Positions 1 to 7,008 of a stretch of 10,786 nt of DNA are shown here, in pieces. A program made the position numbers and the translations under genes. Source of the stretch: Bacilli bacterium. Lineage in GTDB: Bacteria > Bacillota_I > Bacilli_A > RFN20 > CAG-826. Under the pieces are notes generated by a model. That model was not told where the DNA came from and did not search any database. It worked only from the letters and a program-made list of their open reading frames with translations. The stretch is taken from the NCBI GenBank assembly GCA_024693415.1, contig JAILKX010000203.1, positions 1-10,786 on the forward strand, written 5' to 3'. Positions within the stretch are counted from its first letter, which is position 1, and each line of letters opens with the position of its first letter.

Positions 1-132
1 CTTGTAGAGCTTGGAGATGTTGGTGGTCGAGGGGATTTGGGATCCTTCGGGGAATTGGCCGTTCAGGATAGCGTCTTTCGCTCCTTCGACGATTCGGATA
101 TAGATGGGGAGGTTCTTCTTGATGTCATTCAT
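1..132 (-). CDS. GntR-family transcriptional regulator, YtrA-like (partial, C-terminus outside window)
   Basis: Only the first 44 residues are visible. They read as the start of a GntR-type winged helix-turn-helix: the pattern PIYIRIVEGAKDAILNGQF, then P-EGSQIPST, then NISKLYK, matches the family's 'PIY.QI...I..G....G..LPS...LA' signature (residues 9-44). The start codon at 130-132 is preceded by AGGAG (complement of 141-145) with 8 nt spacing, so the start is well supported. It is the last visible gene of a minus-strand operon, 19 nt after the stop of the phosphatase gene. Small GntR proteins of the YtrA subfamily usually repress the operon that encodes them and often sit beside membrane or transport genes; autoregulation here is inference. 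The effector-binding or C-terminal part, which would fix the subfamily, cannot be seen. Confidence 0.85.
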   Translation of the reverse strand, partial: MNDIKKNLPIYIRIVEGAKDAILNGQFPEGSQIPSTTNISKLYK

Positions 133-151
133 TTTGGGATCTCCTTTGGGC

Positions 152-1276
152 TTAGCCGCTGAATTTCTCTTGCAATGCGTCGATCTGGGCGTCGGACAAG
201 CCGATTTCGACGAGGTAGGCGCGGGCTTTGGAATAGTATCCAGAGGATAAAAGGCTTGTCTTTTCGTCGAAGCTGAAGACGTAGCGGATCATCTCGTCGA
301 TGTGGATTTCCTTGATGACGTTGTACTTGTCGGAGCCCTTCTCGATGCCGTAGTAGTTCGAATAGGTGACGAAATAGTCGTCCACAAGTTCTTCGTAGGT
401 GGCGCCGCATAGGGCTTCGATGACCATGCAGACGTAGCCGGTCCGATCCTTTCCCTCAAGGCAATGGATATAGAAGGGGCCGTCGTTATTGAGGATCGTC
501 AGGAACATCTTCTTCATCTTCATCGCGAAGTCCTCCGCCTTGTAGGCGGCGGCCATCCCGAGGAAGATCGACTTGTTGCTGTCGATGAGCGACTTCATGT
601 AGTCGCCGATGACGTATTTGCTCTGGGAATAGATGTTCTCGAATTTGTCGGCTAGGTCGATGTTATAGGCGATGCCGTTCTTCTCTAGGAGGCTGCTGAC
701 GGTAGAGGCTCTTTTGCGGGTGTCATCGATCGGGGATGCGCCGCGATAGAGGCGGCCTGGCTTGATCTTCCCGACCTTCACCTCGCGGAAATTGGCGAAC
801 TGCTCATCCGATTCGTATTCGGTGCGGATGTCGCTGTAGGAGATGGACAGGGTCTGCTCGACCCCGAGGTATTTGCCGGCCTCTTTGCGCGTGATGGTGA
901 CCTTGGTGTCATCGACAAAGCTATTCGAGTCGTAGATGTCCTCGCCGTAGTTGATGCAGTACTTGATGTAGTCGTAGCCCTTGTAGCCGACGAGGAGGTC
1001 CTGTCCGGCCGGGACGTAGTAGCCGCTATAGTAGCCAATGTCATCGAAGGTGACGGCCAGGTCGCCGGTGGTGAAGGTCAGGGTGACGCTATCGCCGAAC
1101 GCGAAGCCCTTCTTGTTGAAGTCCGCGATCGATATGTCGATGTAGGCGCCGCCGAATTCATCGTCATGATGGATGGCGCAGTTCTCCAAAACGGGGTCTC
1201 CGGATTGGGTGGAGCAGCCCACAAGCCCGCCTAACGGGAGCAGGGCTGCGCATAATAGAAGCCATTTGTTTTTCAT
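152..1276 (-). CDS. Surface lipoprotein with tyrosine/dual-specificity phosphatase domain (Y_phosphatase3 / LipA-PtpB type)
   Basis: 374 aa. Residues 1-21 form a lipoprotein signal ending in LVG-C (Cys21), so the protein should be lipid-anchored outside the cell. The C-terminal half carries the phosphatase: GRLYRGASP at 174-182, the conserved 'IDLAD' strand at 206-210, and the P-loop HCLEGKDRTG at 271-280 with nucleophile Cys272 and Arg278. Lys and Asp inside the loop (GKDRTG) are typical of the secreted LipA/PtpB group, whose members are reported to act on phosphotyrosine and also on phosphoinositides; the substrate here is unknown. Residues 35-150 form a beta-rich N-terminal region I cannot place with confidence. 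The start has AGGAGG (complement of 1285-1290) 8 nt upstream, and this site overlaps the TAG stop of the preceding lipoprotein gene, suggesting translational coupling. Third gene of the operon, followed by the GntR gene. Confidence 0.9.
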   Translation of the reverse strand: MKNKWLLLCAALLPLGGLVGCSTQSGDPVLENCAIHHDDEFGGAYIDISIADFNKKGFAFGDSVTLTFTTGDLAVTFDDIGYYSGYYVPAGQDLLVGYKGYDYIKYCINYGEDIYDSNSFVDDTKVTITRKEAGKYLGVEQTLSISYSDIRTEYESDEQFANFREVKVGKIKPGRLYRGASPIDDTRKRASTVSSLLEKNGIAYNIDLADKFENIYSQSKYVIGDYMKSLIDSNKSIFLGMAAAYKAEDFAMKMKKMFLTILNNDGPFYIHCLEGKDRTGYVCMVIEALCGATYEELVDDYFVTYSNYYGIEKGSDKYNVIKEIHIDEMIRYVFSFDEKTSLLSSGYYSKARAYLVEIGLSDAQIDALQEKFSG

Positions 1277-1288
1277 TGTCGTTACCTC

Positions 1289-2641
1289 CTATTTGTTCCA
1301 GTCGATCATCTCGGCTGCGTAGTACAAACCTTTGGTGCTTAAGACCAATTTTTGGTCGAAATCCCCGCAGAACTCACCGTCTTCGCTGTGTTGGACGATG
1401 CATTGGGCGGTGTCCCTTACCGGGGCCATGATGAAGCTATTGAATGCTCCGATCTCGTAGACATGCTCGTCGAGCTTGTTGAACGAAACCGAGAGGTAGA
1501 CGTCGAACGACAGGACGATCGAGTAGCGGTAGAAGCCGGGCTCATCGTCTTTGCTGACCTTGCCGGTGCCGACGTAGTGCTCGACCTTATCCATGATGAC
1601 GTCGAGGACGCCGTCATAGGGATCGGTCGAGGACAGCGTGACGTCGCTTTGGTCCTCGAGGAAGCCCTTGATGCCCTTGTAGTCGTAACGGGAATCGAAC
1701 TGGAGGCCGAAGGTCGGGCGGCTGATGAGCGAATAGGGCTCGCCATAGATGTGGGCTCCGTATTCGAGTTCGTCTTCGAACCTGATCGAATTCTTGACGA
1801 TGGCCTCATTGAATTCGTTCCAGTACTTGCCATATTCGTCGACCTGGAAGGTGAATTCGAGGTCTTCATTATCGAGTTCCACCGCTTCAGTGTGGAAGGC
1901 GGCGACGTGGCGGACTCTGCCAAGATACACAAGGGCGCTGCCCTTATTGCCTTCCTGGTTCACGAGGGCGGATAGGCCGATGTGGTCGTTATTGAACGGC
2001 TTGACGGCGTAGAAACGCTTCTCGGTCTTCTTGTACTTGGCCATGAACTGGGTGTCCTGGTGGATGTAGGAGGTGGAGCGGTTCCAGCCGGCATACTGGT
2101 ATTTGTAGTCAGCGTCTTCCTGCTCTGACGGCAGGACGGGGCCATTGTACTTCACGTCTTCGTAGAACCCGACGGTCTCGGTGGCGAGGTAGTTCTTGTC
2201 CTTGTCGAAGAACTCGCATTTGTAGCCATGCCAATCGGGGTTCTCGATGATCGTGAAGGCGTGGGAGACGGTCCATTTGTATTCGACGATGTTGAGGCGG
2301 TGCTCCCCCACTTCGCCTAGATAGTGGCGCATCTCGAGCGGGATGTTGACCACCTTAAGCGGGAAGTCATGGAGGGAGGAGTCGCTGTAATTGACGCGGA
2401 GTTTGATGTCGCAGTCGTCCCAGGCTGCCGCTTTGACGCCGCCGTAAACGCCGAGCAGGTCGGTGCTTGAGACGGTGACGTTAGGATCGTCGCTAGCGAC
2501 GTCGAGGGGCTCATATCTCGCCTCGGTATAGAGGACATCATCCTGGTAGGTTGGGGTAACGGTAGAGGAATTGTTGTTGCCGCATCCGGTCAGTGCCGCG
2601 AAAAGGACGGGGATGAAGGCTAAAGTGAATATCTTCTTCAT
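1289..2641 (-). CDS. Lipoprotein with one InlB-like (Listeria-Bacteroides) repeat
   Basis: 450 aa. The N-terminal signal has lipobox ALTG-C (Cys20) followed by an Asn/Ser-rich linker, so it should be tethered to the outer membrane face. Residues about 139-204 match the InlB B-repeat/Flg_new pattern: an F-D-D/K-N-YLATETV strand, a YxxP-like turn, then YAGWNRS and a closing FMAKY. The rest (40-135 and 210-450) looks beta-rich, with many aromatic and charged residues, and I recognise no named domain. It has no visible catalytic motif. The ATG has AAGGAGG (complement of 2650-2656) at 8 nt spacing, overlapping the TAA stop of the upstream 903-aa gene; the next gene starts 12 nt downstream. Operon position suggests it works on the cell surface together with the larger lipoprotein and the phosphatase, perhaps in adhesion or binding, but this is inference. 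Confidence 0.88.
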   Translation of the reverse strand: MKKIFTLAFIPVLFAALTGCGNNNSSTVTPTYQDDVLYTEARYEPLDVASDDPNVTVSSTDLLGVYGGVKAAAWDDCDIKLRVNYSDSSLHDFPLKVVNIPLEMRHYLGEVGEHRLNIVEYKWTVSHAFTIIENPDWHGYKCEFFDKDKNYLATETVGFYEDVKYNGPVLPSEQEDADYKYQYAGWNRSTSYIHQDTQFMAKYKKTEKRFYAVKPFNNDHIGLSALVNQEGNKGSALVYLGRVRHVAAFHTEAVELDNEDLEFTFQVDEYGKYWNEFNEAIVKNSIRFEDELEYGAHIYGEPYSLISRPTFGLQFDSRYDYKGIKGFLEDQSDVTLSSTDPYDGVLDVIMDKVEHYVGTGKVSKDDEPGFYRYSIVLSFDVYLSVSFNKLDEHVYEIGAFNSFIMAPVRDTAQCIVQHSEDGEFCGDFDQKLVLSTKGLYYAAEMIDWNK

Positions 2642-2654
2642 GGTCTGTTCCTCC

Positions 2655-5366
2655 TTAGCTCACGCGGAAGTAGCATCCGGATACGTGCAGCTCCTGGTGG
2701 ACGTTTTTGAACGAGCGGTTCCAATAGAGGAACGCCCATCCTTCGTCCATGTACCTATCCCTGATGAGCTGATCGGGTTCGTGGGCGTCTTCGCCTTCGT
2801 AGACCTCATCGATCGCGACGAGGATGCCATAGCCGTCATAGAAGTAGATCTTGTAGGTCGGCAGATCGCGGTAATGGAGGGAGAAGACGACGGATTCGTC
2901 GGGCACGGTGAACGTGTCGCCGGCCTCATAATGGACGCCGTTGTACTCGTAGTACTCGAACGCCTTGCCGCGGATCGCGGGCGCCTCGGGAAGGGTGAGG
3001 CTCGTTTTGGGCCTCTGCTGAGCGATCAAGGTGTCGCCAGCATAGATGTCTTTGACGTCGCTTGCGGTGTATTTGATGGTGATCGTTCGGTCTTCGATGA
3101 AGCCGACGAGGTTCGATACGGAGATGGTGATTTTGGTCGTAAACGAGACAGGGGTCCCGTCTTTTACGTGGATGAGGCCGTCTTCATTGACCTCGAGGAG
3201 GGTCGGATCCTCGACGGAATAGGAGAAGGTGTGGCCGGAGGATAGCTTCTTTACGGAATCGGGGAGGAGAGCTCCGGAGAGGATTGAGAATTGATCGTTG
3301 GCCTTATATTGCTTCTCTTTGACGCTCATGGTGAGCGGGTCGAAGTATCTGATCCATAGGGCTGAGGTCTCGTTGAGGGACATCGACTCCTTGTCCATAT
3401 CGATGGTGGTGGCCGCGTGTTCTGACCAATGCTCCATCGGGTTATCGAATTTGAGGCGGAACAGGACCGTGGACCAGTTCCTCGCGATATTGGTTTCGAA
3501 GAACGGGGCCTTGAAGTGAAGTCCTGCGCGGACGCCGGCGCTTAGGTTGTTGTCGATGGAGTAGAGGCCGCTGAATTGGCCTTTGGTGAAGTCGATGTCC
3601 ATCGCGATCATGCCGGTGATGCTGAGGTTCAGGTAAGCTTCGGCGTAACCTTCGACGTGCAGGTAGTCGTATAAGCCAAGGAAGGATATGCCTAAGGAGA
3701 TCCTAAGGCCAAGCTCGGCGTGGAAGCCGCCGCTAAGGTAAGCGACCAAGTTAGAGGATTCGTCGATGTTATTGGCGACATCCTGCCCGGTGCCGTCCAT
3801 GTTGGTGAAATTGAAGTCAACCCTGGTGGAGCGGGTTTCGTATTTCACGAGACCCATCGCCTGGAACCCGATGTCGAAGTAGAAGTCGAGGCGGAAGCGG
3901 ATCTGCAGCGGGGTGAAATAATGGAAGTCGATGTAGATCAAGGGGACGGTGGTCTTGGTGCCGCTGGTGGAGGGGGTGGTTCCATCGGGGTCGAGGAGCT
4001 CGCCGCTAGTGGAGTATTTGCCATCCATCGCGTTCATGATGTCGTCGAGCAAGGCGTTGGTGGCGTCTTTGTCGCTAGGCTTCAAATCGGAGATCGGCTG
4101 ATGGTCATAGGATACGCGGAAGTACCAGATGTTCTGAGATTCCTCGATGCATTTGACCTTGTAGTCGACGCCGCAGGGGAATATCCACTTGTAGTTCAGC
4201 TTTAGGTCGAAGTCGAAGGTGTATTCGGTGATGGTCTGGTGGCCGATTTCGATGGCGATGTAACGGTTGTCTTCGATCTTGATGCTCGGGAGCTTCAGGA
4301 TGATCTTTTCCTCAAGGCGGTTGCCGACCATGTTGAGGTCGATGGTGATTTTGAGGAACCGCATTGCCTCAACGATGGCGCGGATGACCTTGGGGTTGAT
4401 CGAGAGGAGGTGCCTCACGATGCCGCGGGCCAAGGAGGATTGCTTGAATTGCTGGACCGCGAATTCATCGGTCAGGAGGACCTCGGCGCCGGTCAGGTCG
4501 GCATCTTCGACGCCCTTCATGCGGAAGGACTCATAGATATCGGAGAAGTTCGGGGCGCTGTAAGTGATGGTGGAGCCTTCCTTTTTCTCAAAGACGCCAT
4601 AGAAGTCCTGACGGTCGTCGGCGCGGCCAGCGATGGTCGCGAAGAAGACGTCGCCTTGGCTCATCGCGGGAAACTCGCCATCGAATTCGATGGAGTACGT
4701 ACCCTCTTTTTCGCCCTGTTTCTTGTTTTTGACTTTGCTGCGGTCGACGTTCACGATGCCTTGCTTCAAGGCCTTCTCATCGTAGGTGGCCTCTTCGGTC
4801 GGATCGTCTTCGATCTCGATCGTGAGCTTCCTGATCTGCGGGTCCTTGCCTTCGAAGGAGAGGTAAGGGGCGTCGTTGATTTCGATTTGGTAAACTTCGC
4901 CATACTCGAATCCGCCGGCGGAGGAAATAAGAAGCTTTTCGCCGTCGGAGGAGAGCAGGTTGTTCTTATATTTTCCGTTTCTGTCTTTGATGGAAACGAT
5001 ATGGACGTCGTTGTTCGCCTCGACGATGTTGGTCAGGAGGCAGGAAACGGATTGGAGGGAGCGGTTTTCGCTGTTGTCATAGACGACGTGCACCGCTTGA
5101 TCCCTTGGCATATCGAGAATTGAGCTCGAGCCGTAGGTCGCCGCGTCTTCGGCGATCGGGCTGGTTCCCTCGGATTCGAGGTGCTCGAATTCCCCGACAT
5201 GAACCGTCGCCATCGGATCGGATTCTTCGAGGATCTTGGTGATGACCTCTTCCTGGTTTGCAGGCTCGGTCTTGTCCGACGAACCGCCGCCGCACCCCGC
5301 CAAGAAGGACAGGGAGCACGCAAGTAGCCCAACGTACAAGGACCATCTTTTCATTAATTTTTTCAT
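2655..5366 (-). CDS. Large (903 aa) surface lipoprotein, beta-rich, with Ig-like and InlB-like C-terminal modules
   Basis: First gene of the minus-strand operon. The signal peptide ends in the lipobox FLAG-C (Cys25), followed by GGGSS, so it is an anchored extracytoplasmic protein. Residues about 60-300 are a mixed domain I do not recognise. Residues about 330-640 show long runs of alternating hydrophobic/polar beta strands (for example around 480-510 and 545-625), broken by a low-complexity Thr/Ser/Gly linker at 452-472. Residues 715-755 (SYSVEDPTLLEVNEDGLIHV) resemble a BIG2-type bacterial Ig fold. Residues about 838-898 resemble a degenerate InlB-type repeat, with YKIYFYDGYG and later WAFLYWNRSF. 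Start chosen at 5366 because GGGGGT (complement of 5373-5378) lies 6 nt upstream; an internal ATG at codon 5 has no better site. No enzyme motif seen; function unknown, plausibly adhesin- or scaffold-like. Confidence 0.88.
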   Translation of the reverse strand: MKKLMKRWSLYVGLLACSLSFLAGCGGGSSDKTEPANQEEVITKILEESDPMATVHVGEFEHLESEGTSPIAEDAATYGSSSILDMPRDQAVHVVYDNSENRSLQSVSCLLTNIVEANNDVHIVSIKDRNGKYKNNLLSSDGEKLLISSAGGFEYGEVYQIEINDAPYLSFEGKDPQIRKLTIEIEDDPTEEATYDEKALKQGIVNVDRSKVKNKKQGEKEGTYSIEFDGEFPAMSQGDVFFATIAGRADDRQDFYGVFEKKEGSTITYSAPNFSDIYESFRMKGVEDADLTGAEVLLTDEFAVQQFKQSSLARGIVRHLLSINPKVIRAIVEAMRFLKITIDLNMVGNRLEEKIILKLPSIKIEDNRYIAIEIGHQTITEYTFDFDLKLNYKWIFPCGVDYKVKCIEESQNIWYFRVSYDHQPISDLKPSDKDATNALLDDIMNAMDGKYSTSGELLDPDGTTPSTSGTKTTVPLIYIDFHYFTPLQIRFRLDFYFDIGFQAMGLVKYETRSTRVDFNFTNMDGTGQDVANNIDESSNLVAYLSGGFHAELGLRISLGISFLGLYDYLHVEGYAEAYLNLSITGMIAMDIDFTKGQFSGLYSIDNNLSAGVRAGLHFKAPFFETNIARNWSTVLFRLKFDNPMEHWSEHAATTIDMDKESMSLNETSALWIRYFDPLTMSVKEKQYKANDQFSILSGALLPDSVKKLSSGHTFSYSVEDPTLLEVNEDGLIHVKDGTPVSFTTKITISVSNLVGFIEDRTITIKYTASDVKDIYAGDTLIAQQRPKTSLTLPEAPAIRGKAFEYYEYNGVHYEAGDTFTVPDESVVFSLHYRDLPTYKIYFYDGYGILVAIDEVYEGEDAHEPDQLIRDRYMDEGWAFLYWNRSFKNVHQELHVSGCYFRVS

Positions 5367-5392
5367 AGCTTTACCCCCATTAGGTTAAGCCA

Positions 5393-5447
5393 GCAACCAC
5401 GTTTTTCGCAGCACGTTAGGTGGTTGCTTATACAAGTAATTAACCAC
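5393..5447 (-). promoter_or_regulatory. Inverted GTGGTT/AACCAC elements, candidate operator or 5'-leader hairpin
   Basis: Plus-strand GCAACCAC (5393-5400) and GTGGTTGC (5420-5427) are perfect 8-bp inverted arms separated by 19 nt. A third half-site, AACCAC (5442-5447), forms another inverted pair with GTGGTT (5420-5425), spaced 16 nt and flanking the -10 region. The outer pair brackets the likely -10/start site, as expected for a repressor such as the operon's own GntR protein; the other pair falls in the transcribed leader and could instead be an RNA hairpin. Which reading is right cannot be told from sequence. Confidence 0.45.
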
Positions 5448-5466
5448 TTCATATCCTCTTTGTCAA
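5438..5466 (-). promoter_or_regulatory. Candidate sigma-A promoter of the lipoprotein-phosphatase-GntR operon
   Basis: On the minus strand a perfect TTGACA (complement of 5461-5466) is followed after 17 nt by TTAATT (complement of 5438-5443). The -35 is consensus, the -10 is weak. A TATAAG (complement of 5427-5432) just downstream is an alternative -10 but lacks a matching -35. Either way transcription would start about 55-70 nt before the first lipoprotein ATG. Confidence 0.5.
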
Positions 5467-5489
5467 TAGCCTCGCCCGCGCGATATATA
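5460..5489 (+). promoter_or_regulatory. Candidate divergent promoter reading toward the acyltransferase gene
   Basis: TTGTCA (5460-5465) and TATATA (5484-5489) are separated by 18 nt; a second possible -10 TATAAA begins at 5486. The -35 box overlaps the opposing TTGACA of the lipoprotein operon, so the two promoters are back to back. A start near 5497 would give the acyltransferase mRNA a leader of about 220 nt covering the structured block. Confidence 0.4.
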
Positions 5490-5500
5490 AATAGGATATT

Positions 5501-5692
5501 GGGTGAGGCGGTTCCCCCACCCATTTCGGGCTTTGCACCACACGACAGAAGAATGTCATTTCCACTGCTTTAGCGCAGGCTGGCGGCTCACCCCGACAGC
5601 CTTGCAGGCTCGGGCGAGTCCCAGGGAAATCCGTGGGGGACGTGTATGCGTTTTCCGCATAAGGCATGATTATCGGCTTTGTAGATGAAGCC
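5501..5692. ncRNA. Candidate structured RNA or long structured leader in the divergent intergenic region
   Basis: The block can form several nested helices: TCCCCCAC (5513-5520) with GTGGGGGA (5633-5640); ATTTCC (5558-5563) with GGAAAT (5625-5630); CTGC (5565-5568) with GCAG (5575-5578); a strong hairpin CCCG-AC-AGCCT, loop TGC, AGGCT-CGGG (5592-5614) extended by GGCTC/GAG (5585-5618); TATGCG/CGCATA (5645-5661); and GGCTT/AAGCC (5675-5692). A further hairpin GGGTG/CACCC (5501-5522), which competes with the long closing helix, gains a G-U pair only if read on the minus strand, so the strand is open. No protein-like reading is convincing. It could be a leader of the acyltransferase mRNA, an independent small RNA, or a repeat element. 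I do not recognise a known family; no tRNA, SRP, 6S or tmRNA hallmark was found. Confidence 0.35.
5630..5650 (+). repeat. 21-bp dispersed repeat, copy 1
   Basis: Identical to 9709-9729 on the same strand; the shared core is CCGTGGGGGACG followed by TGTATGCG. Flanks diverge, except that both copies are preceded by AA and one variable base. It contains one arm of the long closing helix of the structured block (5633-5640). Confidence 0.85.
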
Positions 5693-5717
5693 TAAAAGAC
5701 TACAATAGGGCATTGAT

Positions 5718-6839
5718 ATGGAAGATGCGGTCATTGAGAACAAAGAGATTCCTGAGAGCAAACCTAAGAAGAGGATGCCTGAACAGGATATCGCGAAGGG
5801 GTTCGCGATCCTTTTGGTCACGATGATGCATATCCTCGTCGTCGAGAAGATGGCGTTTGCGATCGCCGGAGGACTTTTCGGGTTCATCATGTCCCTCTTT
5901 TTCTTCCTGTCCGGATATAACTACAAGCCGGGGAGGACCTACAAAGAGAACATCATAAAGAGGGTGAAGCAGGTGTTGATCCCCTTCCTCATCTATATGG
6001 GCATCATCGTCGTGGCGTTCACCTTGTACTACACATTATCGGGGCAATACACCTTCGCGGAGGCGATGCAGAGCTATGCCCGTTCCTTCCTAGGGATCGG
6101 GTTCTCCAATCAGATAGGGCTCGTGGCCCCAAGCCTAGACATCTACCGTTCGACGATGGTGTGCTGGTTCATCATCATGCTTTTCATGGCGTCGCTTATC
6201 TTCTATGCGGTCGTCGACATCGCCTTGAAGGATGCGAAGCGCTTCATATCGATCAACGCGGGCTTAGTTGTGATCACGATGATATTCGGGTTCTTCAACT
6301 TCTCGTTGCCCCTATACATCAGCGATGCTCCCCTCATCGCGTCCATCATGCTTTTCGGGGCTCTGTTCAAGAAGCACGACCTATTCCACCTGAAATCCCC
6401 TTGGTGGACCGTGATCAATAGCGTCGTCGCCTATGGCATCTACATCCTGATGGCCCTCAATTTCAAGGGGGCCGGCTACATCATGGGCGGGCGGCTCATC
6501 CGCGATTATGGGGCGCCCGAAGCGCTTATCACACTGCTCTATTCGGTGATCGGAACCTACGCTTTCCTAAACTTCTGCAAGCTTATCGCAAAGGTGAAGC
6601 CCTTGAATTTCGCATTTACTTGGCTTGGCACCAATTCGGTCTATATCCTCTTGCTCCACCAGCCGGTCCAGTTGATCGTCAAGGAGATCATGGGGTATCA
6701 CCCCACCGCGAGCATCTCGACGGCGGAGCAAACCGAATGGATGTCGTTCGCCGTTTGGGGCATCACGTTGGCCGCGCTTATCGTCTACATCATCCTCATC
6801 ACCTTCCTGAAGAAGAAGCTGAAGGCCAAGAAAGCCTGA
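5718..6839 (+). CDS. Membrane acyltransferase, acyltransferase-3 (OafA/WecH-like) family
   Basis: 373 aa, about ten hydrophobic segments. After a charged cytosolic N-terminus (1-23), residues 24-38 read QDIAKGFAILLVTMMH, the family's first-helix signature with the conserved, probably catalytic His38; FFFLSGYNYKPGR at 61-73 is the matching 'F.lSG' loop. A second conserved-looking His314 lies in YILLLHQPV. Proteins of this family transfer acetyl or other acyl groups across the membrane to cell-surface sugars or glycopolymers; the substrate here is unknown. The start at 5718 has AGGG (5707-5710) at 7 nt, a weak site. Transcribed alone: a divergent operon lies upstream beyond the structured region, and a strong terminator follows 20 nt after the stop. 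It could modify a surface polymer, but no glycan synthesis genes are in view. Confidence 0.9.
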   Translation: MEDAVIENKEIPESKPKKRMPEQDIAKGFAILLVTMMHILVVEKMAFAIAGGLFGFIMSLFFFLSGYNYKPGRTYKENIIKRVKQVLIPFLIYMGIIVVAFTLYYTLSGQYTFAEAMQSYARSFLGIGFSNQIGLVAPSLDIYRSTMVCWFIIMLFMASLIFYAVVDIALKDAKRFISINAGLVVITMIFGFFNFSLPLYISDAPLIASIMLFGALFKKHDLFHLKSPWWTVINSVVAYGIYILMALNFKGAGYIMGGRLIRDYGAPEALITLLYSVIGTYAFLNFCKLIAKVKPLNFAFTWLGTNSVYILLLHQPVQLIVKEIMGYHPTASISTAEQTEWMSFAVWGITLAALIVYIILITFLKKKLKAKKA

Positions 6840-6858
6840 AGATGATTTCAAGGCGCCT

Positions 6859-6882
6859 CCGACTGCTAAGTCGGTATTTTTT
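6859..6882 (+). terminator. Rho-independent terminator of the acyltransferase gene
   Basis: CCGAC (6859-6863), loop TGCTAA, GTCGG (6870-6874), then TA and six T (6877-6882). Perfect 5-bp stem with a U-tract, 19 nt after the TGA stop. Confidence 0.85.
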
Positions 6883-6915
6883 GCGCCCAAAAGCGACATT
6901 TCGTTCGTTTTGCTG

Positions 6916-6944
6916 TTGTTTGAAATCTGAAACGAAACGATAAT
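6916..6944 (+). promoter_or_regulatory. Candidate promoter of the hybrid histidine kinase gene
   Basis: TTGTTT (6916-6921) and GATAAT (6939-6944) are spaced by 17 nt. The -10 matches consensus in five of six positions, the -35 in three. TTGAAA at 6920-6925 is a better -35 but its spacing to any -10 is poor. The start would fall near 6951, inside the palindrome at 6941-6960. Confidence 0.4.
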
Positions 6945-6960
6945 AAATGTGCATTTATTA
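6941..6960. promoter_or_regulatory. 20-bp palindrome, candidate operator overlapping the kinase promoter
   Basis: TAATAAATG (6941-6949) and CATTTATTA (6952-6960) are perfect 9-bp inverted arms around a TG centre. It overlaps the candidate -10 box and start point, the usual place for a repressor site. Just upstream lies a second inverted repeat: CGTT-CGTTT (6902-6910) against AAACG-A-AACG (6930-6939), one bulged base. The palindrome has no U-tract context and is AT-rich, so a DNA-binding site is more likely than a terminator. The binding protein is unknown. Confidence 0.55.
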
Positions 6961-7008
6961 ACATAGAAACCATTCGATGAGGATGACAAAAATGGAGGAC
7001 GGTCTTAT

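Noticed and set aside
4239..5123. 294-aa plus-strand open frame opposite the large lipoprotein, plus similar ones at 1352-1975, 2571-3245 and 3720-4205
   Set aside because: These are antisense shadows of GC-biased coding sequence. The minus-strand genes have lipobox signals, ribosome sites and operon spacing; the antisense frames have none.
5449..5667. 72-aa minus-strand open frame across the divergent intergenic region
   Set aside because: It has no ribosome site, and it runs through the structured block and promoter. Its AYTSPT segment only reflects the 21-bp repeat, which also lies at 9709-9729 in a different context.
5701..5706. TACAAT as a -10 box directly before the acyltransferase gene
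   Set aside because: A start about 7 nt downstream would remove the only ribosome-site candidate (5707-5710) and leave almost no leader; the matching -35 is poor.
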